Below, in pieces: positions 55,709-63,809 of a DNA stretch of 64,000 bases. Numbering within the stretch: the first letter of the stretch is position 1; every line of letters starts with the position of its first letter. Both the position numbers and the translations under genes were made by a program. The notes below the pieces were generated by a model. That model saw only the letters and a list, made by a program, of their open reading frames with translations. It searched no databases and was not told the origin of the DNA. This stretch comes from CAIWAH01 sp964602595. GTDB lineage: Bacteria; Verrucomicrobiota; Verrucomicrobiia; Limisphaerales; UBA9464. The stretch is taken from contig CAZRRO010000005.1 of assembly GCA_964602595.1 (NCBI GenBank), positions 1 through 64,000 of the forward strand, in the 5' to 3' direction.

Positions 55709-57111
55709 TGATCTTCAAAGATGATTGTGGGTGTGTAAAAGAGGTACTCGACGTGTAAGTTGTTTTCATCGTACTGAGGTGGTGTGATGGAGTACTCCTT
55801 GATTCTCCTAACTAAATAGTCGAGACAGGAGTGAGGAGAGTCGGGGTTATAGCGGAGAAAGATACAAGGTTGATCTAACTTATTCCTGATTGTTTCCATT
55901 CGTTTCTTTTCTGGTAGTTCTCCGTACCCTTGATGTTGATGTTCGTCCACTTCTACTATCAAGAAGTACCCGTCCATACGGAAAAGAAAATCGGGAAAGT
56001 ACGAACCTACTCTTCGGTTATAATCAAAAAGCGTGCCGAATTCTTCACTTAAGCGCGCAAGAACAATCGTTTCCTTCTTTCTCATGGGACGAATCACTTC
56101 CTTACCACAAGAATGGCAAAGTTCTCCTTGAGTAGACAGTGCTCCACAATTATTGCATACATTGCACCTAGGGCACATTTTCCTCCCTTGACCTAGACAC
56201 GCAGGAATAGTTTGACATTTGTGACCTTCTTTACAGATACATTGAACAGGTTTGGTACCTCTTTTGTATTTTCCCACCACAGTTCCACCTTGATTCTTAA
56301 CCATTATTCTAAACCTAAGTTCAGCTAGCATTGAAGATGTATGCGTACATTTCTTACATATGCTGTGTTTTCCTCTTAAAACATGAGGGACAGGGAAACA
56401 ATCGTGACCGATTTTGCAACGGCAGTGTACAGGAGTATCAACACCTTCATATTCCCCTATCAATGTTCCTCCTTGTTGTAAAACTTGCTTCTTGAATTTA
56501 TCTCTAGCTTGTATCGGACACATTCCGCTACATTTTTTGCACATTCCCTGACCCTGTTGCAGACTGTTTGGCCTAGGGTGGCATTCGTGATTCAGTTTAC
56601 ATCTACATTTTACAGGGACATAAGAACCTTGGTAAGTTCCAAGTACTATTCCACCTTGTACTAATACTCTCTGTCGAAATTCAGTTTCTGATTTTTCAGG
56701 GCACCTTCCCGAACAAGTTAGACACATTCCTTGACCACATTGCACACTCGTTGGTCTTGTATGACAAGTGTGACCTTTGCGACACAGGCAAATTACTCGT
56801 GTTCCACTTCCTTTGTATTCTCCCACTACAGTTCCTCCTAAACGAGCAATAGTTTTTCTAAACCTCAATTCAGGATAAGGAGCCAGCATTATGTTAACCA
56901 TTCCTTTCCGTTGATGCCGAGCACAGTAACTTCCTTCTTCATCATCTGGGTACCCGTACCGAACTTTCTCTTTTCCACACTCTTGACACCCTTTCTTTCT
57001 CCACAAAGCTCGTTCCACCTTCTCTACCTCTACTTCCAATTCCGCAACCACGCATGCACAGAACTCCTCCAACGCTTTCTTCACCACCTCAACCACATTG
57101 AAAACGGACAT
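55705..57111 (-). CDS. four zinc modules fused to a VSR/PD-(D/E)XK-like nuclease
   Basis: 468 aa. Residues 80-325 contain four repeats of GGT(V/L)(V/I)G-x-Y, a V-x-C-x-C-K-x-GH-x-C core, and a following C-x-x-C. The C-terminal part has GSYFPDFLFRMDGYFLIVEVDEHQH, which fits a VSR-type nuclease core (PD...E-x-D), then IRNKLDQPCIFLRYNPDS. Related genes are known in Marseillevirus-type genomes. The codon use is more A/T-rich than in neighbours. It is probably a mobile or homing nuclease. Confidence 0.72.
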   Translation of the reverse strand: MSVFNVVEVVKKALEEFCACVVAELEVEVEKVERALWRKKGCQECGKEKVRYGYPDDEEGSYCARHQRKGMVNIMLAPYPELRFRKTIARLGGTVVGEYKGSGTRVICLCRKGHTCHTRPTSVQCGQGMCLTCSGRCPEKSETEFRQRVLVQGGIVLGTYQGSYVPVKCRCKLNHECHPRPNSLQQGQGMCKKCSGMCPIQARDKFKKQVLQQGGTLIGEYEGVDTPVHCRCKIGHDCFPVPHVLRGKHSICKKCTHTSSMLAELRFRIMVKNQGGTVVGKYKRGTKPVQCICKEGHKCQTIPACLGQGRKMCPRCNVCNNCGALSTQGELCHSCGKEVIRPMRKKETIVLARLSEEFGTLFDYNRRVGSYFPDFLFRMDGYFLIVEVDEHQHQGYGELPEKKRMETIRNKLDQPCIFLRYNPDSPHSCLDYLVRRIKEYSITPPQYDENNLHVEYLFYTPTIIFEDQ

Positions 57112-57137
57112 TTCTTCCCATCACCTTTCTCTCGCCT

Positions 57138-57148
57138 GACTCACTTTT
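57138..57148 (-). promoter_or_regulatory. promoter word AAAAGTGAGTC
   Basis: Minus strand, 27 bases before ATG 57111. It is 12 bases from the plus-strand word of the polymerase gene. Confidence 0.6.
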
Positions 57149-57160
57149 CTTAGAGACCAT

Positions 57161-57171
57161 AAAACTGAGTC
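57161..57171 (+). promoter_or_regulatory. promoter word AAAACTGAGTC
   Basis: 49 bases before the DNA polymerase ATG 57221. Confidence 0.65.
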
Positions 57172-57220
57172 ACTCTCCGTTCAAATCAACGGGAATAAAG
57201 TCATCACCCACACGTAAAGT

Positions 57221-60200
57221 ATGGCTCGGAAAGAGTTTACGACGTTCATCTACAGTTGGTTCACAGACGACGATGAGAAACAACACGCCTTCGCCCTGGA
57301 CAGTAACAACCAAACTGTGCACCTTGAAATTAGGGGGAATATGCCATATGTCTATGTGGAGCTCCCCGATGATGTAGTTTGGAGCGAAGCCCGCCTTCAG
57401 TCCGTTATTCATGTGTTTCAGAATCTTCCTCCTGCACGAAGGGACGATAGAGAGATCAGTGTCCGCCCTGTTCTGATGAGCGTAATTCCTAAGAAGAAAC
57501 TTTACAACGCAAACGTCCGGAGAACTGAACAAGGTACTTACGAACACATCACCTATCCTTTCATTTTCGCCGCTTTCTCTTCACGTGAGTCTCTTCGGGA
57601 GTTCTGTCGCAAAGTTCCTTACGGGCTCTACGTCCCTGCATTGTCAAAGAAGTACAAGTTCAAGGTGCACGAGGATAAGGCCTCTGACATGCTTCAACTC
57701 ACCACCTGTCGACGGATCCCGGTGACAGGGTGGATCACGGGGAAGGGGCGAGAGAGAATCGGAAGTGATAAGCACAGTAGCTGCCACCGCGAGTTCGTGG
57801 TTGAGTGGGATCAACTCGATGCCTGTACCGACCCCGCCACGCTCCGTACTGTCCCCGCCCCAAGGGTGATGATGTTCGACTGCGAGGCTAACTCCAGTAA
57901 CATCAACACCATGCCCAAGAACCGTCCTGACGACAAGATCTTCCAGATCTCTTTGGCTGTGACAGTGCAAGGGTCCGGAAAAGTGGATAAGTATTTACTC
58001 AGTCTGGGAGAACCTGACCAGAAGATAGTAGGAGAGGACGTTAACGTCTACTCTTACAAGACCGAGGGAGACTTGTTGTGTGGATTTGCTGAGACCATCG
58101 AAGAACTAGATCCACAAATCATCGGGGGGTACAACATTCTAGGCTGGGACTTCATGTACCTGATTCAGCGTGGGAAGTTACTGGGGGTCTTTAATGAACT
58201 CTCATCTTTCGGTTACTTGCCGGTGGCGGCCAAACGACGAGAGATTCAGTGGAGTAGTACCGCGTTCAGCAAACAGCTCTTCGTCTTTCTCGATGCTCCG
58301 GGACGGTTGCTGATCGACATGCTCCCCATCATCAAGCGTGATTTCAAGTTCCCCACTTACCGTCTCGACTACGTGGCCGGTGAGATCATCAAGCAGCGGA
58401 AGGACCCTCTCTCGGTGAAGGGGATCTTCAAGTGTTATCGTATCTTCTCGCCGGCCTCCCTTGGCCTGGTAGGTACCTACTGCGTCAAGGACTCCCTGAT
58501 CACTCTCCAACTCTTCGAGAAGCTGAAGACCTGGGTTTCTAGTTGTCAGATGTCGGCCACCTGGCGTGTCACCATCCTGGACTTGTACACTCAGGGCCAG
58601 CAGCTGAAGATCTACTCGCAAGTTTACTGGGACTGTCTCGAGAAGAACTTCGTGGTCCAGAACGACGGGTACGTCTGTGCCGAGAACGAGTCATATACCG
58701 GCGCTATCGTGCTGGAACCGGAAGCAGGAATCCACGACGACGTGGTCATCGTCGATTTTGCCAGTCTTTACCCTAGCGTGATGATCTCGCACAACATCTG
58801 CTACTCTACTCTGGTTCTCGACCCCAAGATCCCAGACGAGGACTGTCACGTCTTCGAGTGGGAGGACCACGTCGGGTGCTCGCACGACACCGTCAAGCAC
58901 AAGACCAAGGTGAAGAAGGTTTTGTGCTGCAAGAGATACTATCGCTTTCTCAAGGAGCCGAAGGGGGTCATCCCCACGTTGCTGATCAACCTGCTAGCTG
59001 AGCGGAAGAAGGCCAACAACGAGTTGAAGAAGCTGAAAGCAGAACTGGAGAACAAGGAGATGGACCCGGCGAGGAGGAAAGAAGTGGAGCTGGCGGCTTC
59101 GATTCTAGACGGCCTGCAGGGGGCTTTGAAGACCTCATCCAACAGTGTCCGAGCCGATACCCCCATCCCCTGCCGGATGAAAGGAGTGTTCAAGTATCTC
59201 AAGATTGAGGAACTTTCTGATGGCAAGTGGAAGCTAGAGGAGAACGGTCAAGAGTTTTCTCGCCCAATCGAGGGGTTGGAAGTATGGAGCGATCAAGGGT
59301 TCACTACGGTCCCCTTCGTGATGAGGCACAGGCAGGAAAAACCTTTGACAAGAGTTAGTACTCACCGAGGAGTAGTAGATTGCACTCAAGACCACTCTCT
59401 TCTGAGCGAGGAGGGGAAGGAAGTACGTCCAGTTGATCTACAGGTAGGAGACAAACTTCTCCATTATCCTCTTCCTCTTCCAGAGGACACTCCCGAGAAA
59501 GCTCTGTATGACAACATGCTCGACCAAACTATTCTGAGCCACGAGCTAACCTCGAGAGAAGAGAAGGAGGCTTTCGTCTGGGGATACTTCTTCGCAGACG
59601 GAACGTGCGGACAGTACGGGAATCTGATGAAGGCAAAGGCCAGTTGGATTATCTACAGTAATAACTTCGAACACCTGGAACTGCTGCGAGGGTACCTGCA
59701 AGAGGTGGAGACTTGTCAGGAGTTTGAAGTTAGTTCCTTCTATGCTAACGCCGGAGTTGGGATCTATCATCTCCGCCCCAAAAAGAAGGTCATCCCCATC
59801 GTGAAGAAGTTCAGAACCCTCTTTTACGATTCGAGAGGGTACAAGATCGTTCCTTCGCAGATTCTCAATGCTCCCTACGCAGTAAGGTTGGCCTTCTTTC
59901 TAGGTAAGCATCTCGGAGACGGACGGCATCATCTGGAGAAAGGCATTGTTTTCTCCAATCGCGGGTACATCGGAACGGCGGCACTAGTGTTTCTGGCCCA
60001 GAGTATCGGGTACCAGACCGGAGTGACCAATACTCTGGATGACCTCTTTTCTGTGCAGTGTATCGTGCGTTATTTCCGTACCAAGAACCCTACCGCGATT
60101 AAGAGTATCGAGGAAGAACATCCACTTCGTCCTCTTAAGGTGTTGAAACCTGATCTGGTCCGAAATGAGGAAAAGATCGTACTTCAGGACGGGAAGTCTA

Positions 60201-61570
60201 GTTACCGGAACATTGAGATCAGTTGCGTTCGAGTTCCTCGACAGAAACTTCTCGATGCTCTTGATGAGGCTATCCTCAGGGCTGACGAGAGAAACGCGGA
60301 TATCATTAGTTACTCTACCTCAGGGAAGGATCTAATTTACAAGAAGCGGTGCTGCGGAGAGACTAACAACATCTCTCTTCGAGCCTTGAAAGAAAAGCGT
60401 CCAGAAAGGTACTCGTGCAAGTGTAGAGGGTGGTCTCCTTCGGATTACCATGACAAGGTAGCGTATCAAGTCGAACCGGAAGTGATGTACGTCTACGACA
60501 TCGAGACGGCTAACCACCACTTCGCGGCCGGAATCGGTGAGATGATCGTCCACAACTCCATGTACGGTGGATTCGGGGTCCGAAAGGGGAAGTTACCGTT
60601 CATGCCCGGGGCCATGTGTACCACCGCGGGTGGAAGAAGTGAACTGATCAAGGCTAAGGAGAAGATAGAGAAGAATCACCCCTGCAAGATCATCTACGGC
60701 GACACTGACTCTCTCTTCATCCAGTTCGAGGAGGCCAAGAAGTTCATGACTGAGGGGAAGATGGACTACGCTCAACTCTCCGCTTTTGCCCTAGAAGTGG
60801 CAGCACAAGTCTCCAAGGCTCTTCCGCCCCCAATGAAGTTGGAGTGGGAAGTAACGGCCAAGAAGATGCTCATTCTGACCAAGAAGCGGTACATCTGTGA
60901 ACTCACCAACGACAAGACTAAGATTCGTGGTATCATGGTGGCCCGTCGTGACAACGCCCCGGCCTGTCGTGACATCTTCAGCAAGCTGCTGACTCGAGTA
61001 CTAGCACGAGAAAGCCAAGAGCAGATTACTACCTTCCTGGTCGACTCTCTCAACGTGCTGTGCGGGTACGGGTACTCTACCAAAGAGTACGTCATCACTA
61101 AGAGTATCAAGGATGTGGAAGACTACAAGGTCAAACCTCCCGACGATGACCTAGTAAAGCGGAAGAAGCAGTTCCTAAACAAGAATCTCGACTCGGAACA
61201 TCACACTACTCGTGACTACCTGATTCGGAGTCTCCCAGCTCAAGTGCAATTAGCGGAGAGAATGCGAAAGAGAGGAATGCTGGTAGAAGCAGGGTCTAGA
61301 CTAGAGTTCGTGATGACGACGATGGGTGGGATCAAGGCCAAGGTGTGGCAAAAAATAGAGGACATCAGTTACTACCGAGACCACTCCGACGTCATTCGGT
61401 TGGACATGGCCTACTACGCTAAGAGTCTGGTTAACTCGGTTGATCAGGTCTTAGAGGTAGTCTTCAAGCTGAAGAAGTTCATGCGAGTTCAGCTCGAGTA
61501 CCGAACTCAGAAGAGGGTGTTCTTGAACGAGTTGATCAAGGTGACGCGGAGAGAAGTGGTGTTGTTGTGA
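57221..61570 (+). CDS. polB: family B DNA polymerase with intein
   Basis: 1449 aa; 978 after removal of a 471-residue intein. Exonuclease motifs: VMMFDCEANSS (Exo I), GGYNILGWDFMYL (Exo II), YCVKDSLIT (Exo III). Polymerase motif A is VIVDFASLYPSVMIS (about 508-522), motif B is LKTSSN joined to SMYGGFG across the intein, and motif C is IIYGDTDSLFIQ (about 1157). It is the replicative enzyme and works with the PCNA-like clamp at 673. Splicing is needed, since the intein breaks motif B. Confidence 0.95.
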   Translation: MARKEFTTFIYSWFTDDDEKQHAFALDSNNQTVHLEIRGNMPYVYVELPDDVVWSEARLQSVIHVFQNLPPARRDDREISVRPVLMSVIPKKKLYNANVRRTEQGTYEHITYPFIFAAFSSRESLREFCRKVPYGLYVPALSKKYKFKVHEDKASDMLQLTTCRRIPVTGWITGKGRERIGSDKHSSCHREFVVEWDQLDACTDPATLRTVPAPRVMMFDCEANSSNINTMPKNRPDDKIFQISLAVTVQGSGKVDKYLLSLGEPDQKIVGEDVNVYSYKTEGDLLCGFAETIEELDPQIIGGYNILGWDFMYLIQRGKLLGVFNELSSFGYLPVAAKRREIQWSSTAFSKQLFVFLDAPGRLLIDMLPIIKRDFKFPTYRLDYVAGEIIKQRKDPLSVKGIFKCYRIFSPASLGLVGTYCVKDSLITLQLFEKLKTWVSSCQMSATWRVTILDLYTQGQQLKIYSQVYWDCLEKNFVVQNDGYVCAENESYTGAIVLEPEAGIHDDVVIVDFASLYPSVMISHNICYSTLVLDPKIPDEDCHVFEWEDHVGCSHDTVKHKTKVKKVLCCKRYYRFLKEPKGVIPTLLINLLAERKKANNELKKLKAELENKEMDPARRKEVELAASILDGLQGALKTSSNSVRADTPIPCRMKGVFKYLKIEELSDGKWKLEENGQEFSRPIEGLEVWSDQGFTTVPFVMRHRQEKPLTRVSTHRGVVDCTQDHSLLSEEGKEVRPVDLQVGDKLLHYPLPLPEDTPEKALYDNMLDQTILSHELTSREEKEAFVWGYFFADGTCGQYGNLMKAKASWIIYSNNFEHLELLRGYLQEVETCQEFEVSSFYANAGVGIYHLRPKKKVIPIVKKFRTLFYDSRGYKIVPSQILNAPYAVRLAFFLGKHLGDGRHHLEKGIVFSNRGYIGTAALVFLAQSIGYQTGVTNTLDDLFSVQCIVRYFRTKNPTAIKSIEEEHPLRPLKVLKPDLVRNEEKIVLQDGKSSYRNIEISCVRVPRQKLLDALDEAILRADERNADIISYSTSGKDLIYKKRCCGETNNISLRALKEKRPERYSCKCRGWSPSDYHDKVAYQVEPEVMYVYDIETANHHFAAGIGEMIVHNSMYGGFGVRKGKLPFMPGAMCTTAGGRSELIKAKEKIEKNHPCKIIYGDTDSLFIQFEEAKKFMTEGKMDYAQLSAFALEVAAQVSKALPPPMKLEWEVTAKKMLILTKKRYICELTNDKTKIRGIMVARRDNAPACRDIFSKLLTRVLARESQEQITTFLVDSLNVLCGYGYSTKEYVITKSIKDVEDYKVKPPDDDLVKRKKQFLNKNLDSEHHTTRDYLIRSLPAQVQLAERMRKRGMLVEAGSRLEFVMTTMGGIKAKVWQKIEDISYYRDHSDVIRLDMAYYAKSLVNSVDQVLEVVFKLKKFMRVQLEYRTQKRVFLNELIKVTRREVVLL
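59144..60556 (+). mobile_element. intein with LAGLIDADG-type homing endonuclease
   Basis: Residues 642-1112 of the polymerase frame. The N-terminal block reads SVRADTPI with Ser1, the C-terminal block ends MIVHN, and the next extein residue is Ser. The splice site lies within motif B (TSSN / SMYGG). Endonuclease landmarks are FVWGYFFADGTCG and LAFFLGKHLGDG, each with the D/E-G-type LAGLIDADG helix. All splicing residues appear intact, so splicing should occur; homing activity is inferred. Confidence 0.92.
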
Positions 61571-61598
61571 CGAGGAACGAAGGACGAGGAACGAAGGA
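61571..61598. repeat. 14-base tandem repeat after the polymerase gene
   Basis: Two copies of CGAGGAACGAAGGA directly after the stop, followed by a hairpin. Confidence 0.8.
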
Positions 61599-61605
61599 CG
61601 AGAAA

Positions 61606-61627
61606 GTGATACTTTTCGGAGTATCAC
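61606..61627. terminator. 3' hairpin of the polymerase gene, 22 bases
   Basis: Arms GTGATACT / AGTATCAC, loop TTTCGG. Confidence 0.8.
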
Positions 61628-61629
61628 TC

Positions 61630-61640
61630 AAAAATGATTT
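61630..61640 (+). promoter_or_regulatory. promoter word AAAAATGATTT
   Basis: Contains the decoy ATG 61634. It is 29 bases before ATG 61670. Confidence 0.6.
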
Positions 61641-61669
61641 TACAAATGAGAAAGAAAAAGAGGAGCACC

Positions 61670-62062
61670 ATGGAAGGCACCGTCCCCACCCCGAAGCAAG
61701 TTGAGAACAAGTACTGGGAGCGGTACGTCAGGAAAGGGGATGTACAAACAGCCCTGGAGAGAGTCTTCGCGCAAACGTGCGAAAACCCGATTGATCGTTA
61801 CACTCAGTACGTGAACGTGGGGTTTGTCACCGATGAGGCAGTGGTAGTAGCCAAGGAGAGAGGAGTACGAGACCCTCTCTTCTACAACATGATCGAGAGG
61901 GGTGGGAAACGAGTGCAACCGATCGAGTACGTTCACCACCAAGTGCTCCGGTGCAAGCTACCAGGGTGGAAGATCCTGAGACACTTGAACGAGTGGACGA
62001 TTCGAGTCGTCCCAGCAGGAGAAGATCGCGGGTTTCGGATAACCTTTGAGGACCCTAAGTAA
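61670..62062 (+). CDS. unknown protein, 130 aa
   Basis: From ATG 61670 (MEGTVPTPKQVENKYWERY). Mixed alpha/beta, with GWKILRHLNEWTIRVVPAGED near the end. No family recognised. Two earlier in-frame ATGs lie in or just after the promoter word and are not used. Confidence 0.6.
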   Translation: MEGTVPTPKQVENKYWERYVRKGDVQTALERVFAQTCENPIDRYTQYVNVGFVTDEAVVVAKERGVRDPLFYNMIERGGKRVQPIEYVHHQVLRCKLPGWKILRHLNEWTIRVVPAGEDRGFRITFEDPK

Positions 62063-62107
62063 AGAGTAAACTTCTGAGGAGGTAAAGAGTAAACCTCTCA
62101 GGAGGTA
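62063..62107. repeat. two related 23-base copies with a weak hairpin
   Basis: AAAGAGTAAAC, then (T/C)TC, recurs twice. The second copy forms a short stem ACCTC / GAGGT with loop TCAG, probably the 3' signal of the gene ending at 62062. Confidence 0.5.
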
Positions 62108-62121
62108 CCACCTTGTGTTGG

Positions 62122-62134
62122 AAAAATGACTTTC
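62122..62134 (+). promoter_or_regulatory. promoter word AAAAATGACTTTC
   Basis: Contains the decoy ATG 62126. It is 30 bases before ATG 62165. Confidence 0.6.
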
Positions 62135-62164
62135 TCTCTCCCTTCTCCTCTGGTACTCCACCAG

Positions 62165-62350
62165 ATGAGTAAGAAAGTTACCTTCGATCCCGGTGTCATC
62201 TCTCCTCGTCCTCGAGTTTGGACTTGTGAGGGGTGCGGGAAAGTGTGGCGCTTGGGTCAAGAGTACCCTAGCAGTACCGCTAAGAAGAAAAAGCCGATCA
62301 AGAGACAGGGGAAGCAGTACTGCAGTATGAAGTGTACCACTGTGAAGTGA
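62165..62350 (+). CDS. small zinc-binding protein, 61 aa
   Basis: From ATG 62165 (MSKKVTFDPGVISPRP). It has CEGCGKVW and YCSMKC, a likely zinc site, and a lysine-rich loop between. No function known. Confidence 0.6.
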   Translation: MSKKVTFDPGVISPRPRVWTCEGCGKVWRLGQEYPSSTAKKKKPIKRQGKQYCSMKCTTVK

Positions 62351-62371
62351 CGAAGGAACAGTGACGAAGGA

Positions 62372-62393
62372 GTAACACCCCGCGAGGTGTTAC
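62372..62393. terminator. 3' hairpin, 22 bases
   Basis: Arms GTAACACC / GGTGTTAC, loop CCGCGA, 21 bases after the stop at 62350 and running straight into a 15-base minisatellite. Confidence 0.8.
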
Positions 62394-62459
62394 TCAAGGT
62401 GAGATTACTCAAGGTGAGATTACTCAAGGTGAGATTACTCAAGGTGAGATTACTCAAGG
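62391..62459. repeat. 15-base minisatellite running into the gap
   Basis: Four full copies of TACTCAAGGTGAGAT and a partial fifth, which ends at the run of N. On the minus strand one open frame reads SNLTL per unit. Confidence 0.85.
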
Positions 62460-62559
62460 NNNNNNNNNNNNNNNNNNNNNNNNNNNNNNNNNNNNNNNNN
62501 NNNNNNNNNNNNNNNNNNNNNNNNNNNNNNNNNNNNNNNNNNNNNNNNNNNNNNNNNNN
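62460..62559. other. assembly gap (100 N)
   Basis: Exactly 100 N, the usual placeholder for a gap of unknown size. It breaks a tandem repeat, so the assembler probably failed on repeat copy number. Confidence 0.95.
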
Positions 62560-63090
62560 TGAGAACTTGAGAGAAATCCAAAACGAAGACATAGACAGAT
62601 GTCCTGGTTCAAAAGTTCGGTTCGGGGTGAACGAGACTGTGTCGCAGTCTAGTAAGAGAGCGAGAGGAGTGTTCGGGTTGCCATCATAGTAAACCTGTCC
62701 GTTCTTAGTCCCAATAACAGTAACCATATTGAACAAGATCATGCAACCTCCACTGTAGGGCGTGTTCACGGACGCCATGGTGGTAATAGATTGTGCGCGA
62801 TTGAACCAATGCGGGCCTCTTGAACTAAGAGTAGTACTGACAACACCACTGCTGTTTCTTCCCCAAGTCAAAGTCACGGAATTAGACTGGTACCCATCCG
62901 CATTTTCAAAGGTTACCTGCATGTAGTTAGAGTTCTTGATCGAAACCCCGGCCTTATTTTGTTGAATAGTCGAAGGGTAAAAGTACTCGATAGGGGTATT
63001 CACCACTCCGAGACTCCTCCTCTTCCTCAAGAAGAGGACGAGAAGGAGTGCAAACGCAACCGTTACAGAAGCAACCAGAACGGTCTTCAT
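62560..63090 (-). CDS. signal-anchored surface-type protein, cut at its C-terminus by the gap
   Basis: About 177 residues seen. It begins MKTVLVASVTVAFALLLVLF, then RKRRSLG, the anchor-plus-basic layout of the genes at 3662 and 21028. The ectodomain is polar with N-S-x/N-x-S sequons and repeated short strands (YMQVTFENADG, SVTLTWGRNSSG). The frame after the gap is unknown. If it continues into the minisatellite in the open frame it would gain SNLTL units. Confidence 0.6.
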
Positions 63091-63158
63091 CGTGTCGATT
63101 TAGTACCTTCGCATTTTTGCTAATCATCTGTTTTTGTCCGTGTTTTTGATCAAAGTGT

Positions 63159-63225
63159 CTCATCCTGAGCTACTACTCAGGATAGCTCAAATTCTTGCTC
63201 TAAAGCTCAAAAGGCCCCAGTACAC
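63159..63225 (+). other. relic similar to the 25421 stretch
   Basis: Contains TCCTGAGCTACT, AC, TCAGGA and a following CTCTAAAGCTCAAA. In one frame it reads HPELLLRIAQILAL with no ATG start. It is similar to 25421-25480. Confidence 0.4.
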
Positions 63226-63241
63226 TAGGGAGGAGATGGTA

Positions 63242-63263
63242 GTGATGAACCGAAGTTCATCAC
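63242..63263. terminator. 3' hairpin, 22 bases
   Basis: Arms GTGATGAAC / GTTCATCAC, loop CGAA, 12 bases beyond the minus gene's stop at 63275. Confidence 0.85.
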
Positions 63264-63274
63264 TTTTGCGCGCA

Positions 63275-63769
63275 TCACTCTTTGCTTGCTTCTCCCGTTT
63301 CGCTTGTTTCCTCACTTTCCTCCGATCCGCTCTCTTCTTCACTCTCACTCTCATTCTTCGCATGCAAGTAGATCTGCCCGTCCAACCCCAGATTCATTAT
63401 CGGGTAGTTGCGCTTCACGTACACCTTCCGAATCAACTTGATCTTCTCTTCTGGGGTTAGGAAAGGGGTATCACAAAACGTCTCCCAGTTCAGCTCCACC
63501 GTTTCTATGTCCTCTGCGCCATGAACGATCATCCAGCGATCTTCTACTCCCCAGAAAATAGAAAGGTTACTCCCGTCCCGAGTAGCAGCTTTTCCCAGAT
63601 CACGAACAATCTGGACCAAGATCGGGTTAGCTCGGTCAGGGTAGTTGCGTTCTTGTAGTTCTCTCCCTGTCTGTTCTCGAAACAGTTGCTTAGCTTGTTC
63701 CGAGAAGGAAAAGCCGTACCCGTGGTAAACCACTACTTCCACAATCCCGGGCTTCTTGACTAGAGCCAT
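63275..63769 (-). CDS. unknown protein with acidic tail, 164 aa
   Basis: From ATG 63769 (MALVKKPGIVEVVVYHG). An alpha/beta domain of about 135 residues is followed by an acidic E/S tail (NESESEEESGSEE). No family recognised. The ATG at 63805 is within the promoter word and is rejected. Confidence 0.65.
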   Translation of the reverse strand: MALVKKPGIVEVVVYHGYGFSFSEQAKQLFREQTGRELQERNYPDRANPILVQIVRDLGKAATRDGSNLSIFWGVEDRWMIVHGAEDIETVELNWETFCDTPFLTPEEKIKLIRKVYVKRNYPIMNLGLDGQIYLHAKNESESEEESGSEESEETSETGEASKE

Positions 63770-63798
63770 CTTGAAGAAAGACAAGACGTTTCGCGTGC

Positions 63799-63809
63799 AA
63801 CTCATTTTA
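63799..63809 (-). promoter_or_regulatory. promoter word TAAAATGAGTT
   Basis: Minus strand, 30 bases before ATG 63769. It overlaps the stop TAA (63807-63809) of the gene to its right. Confidence 0.65.

Noticed and set aside
61634..61669. Earlier ATG starts for the 61670 gene
   Set aside because: They are in or directly after the promoter word AAAAATGATTT; the same trap occurs at 62126, 63805, 11794, 5903 and 5472.
62257..63090. One continuous minus-strand gene read across the N run
   Set aside because: The gap length is a placeholder, so frame continuity means nothing, and its last part is antisense to the 62165 gene.
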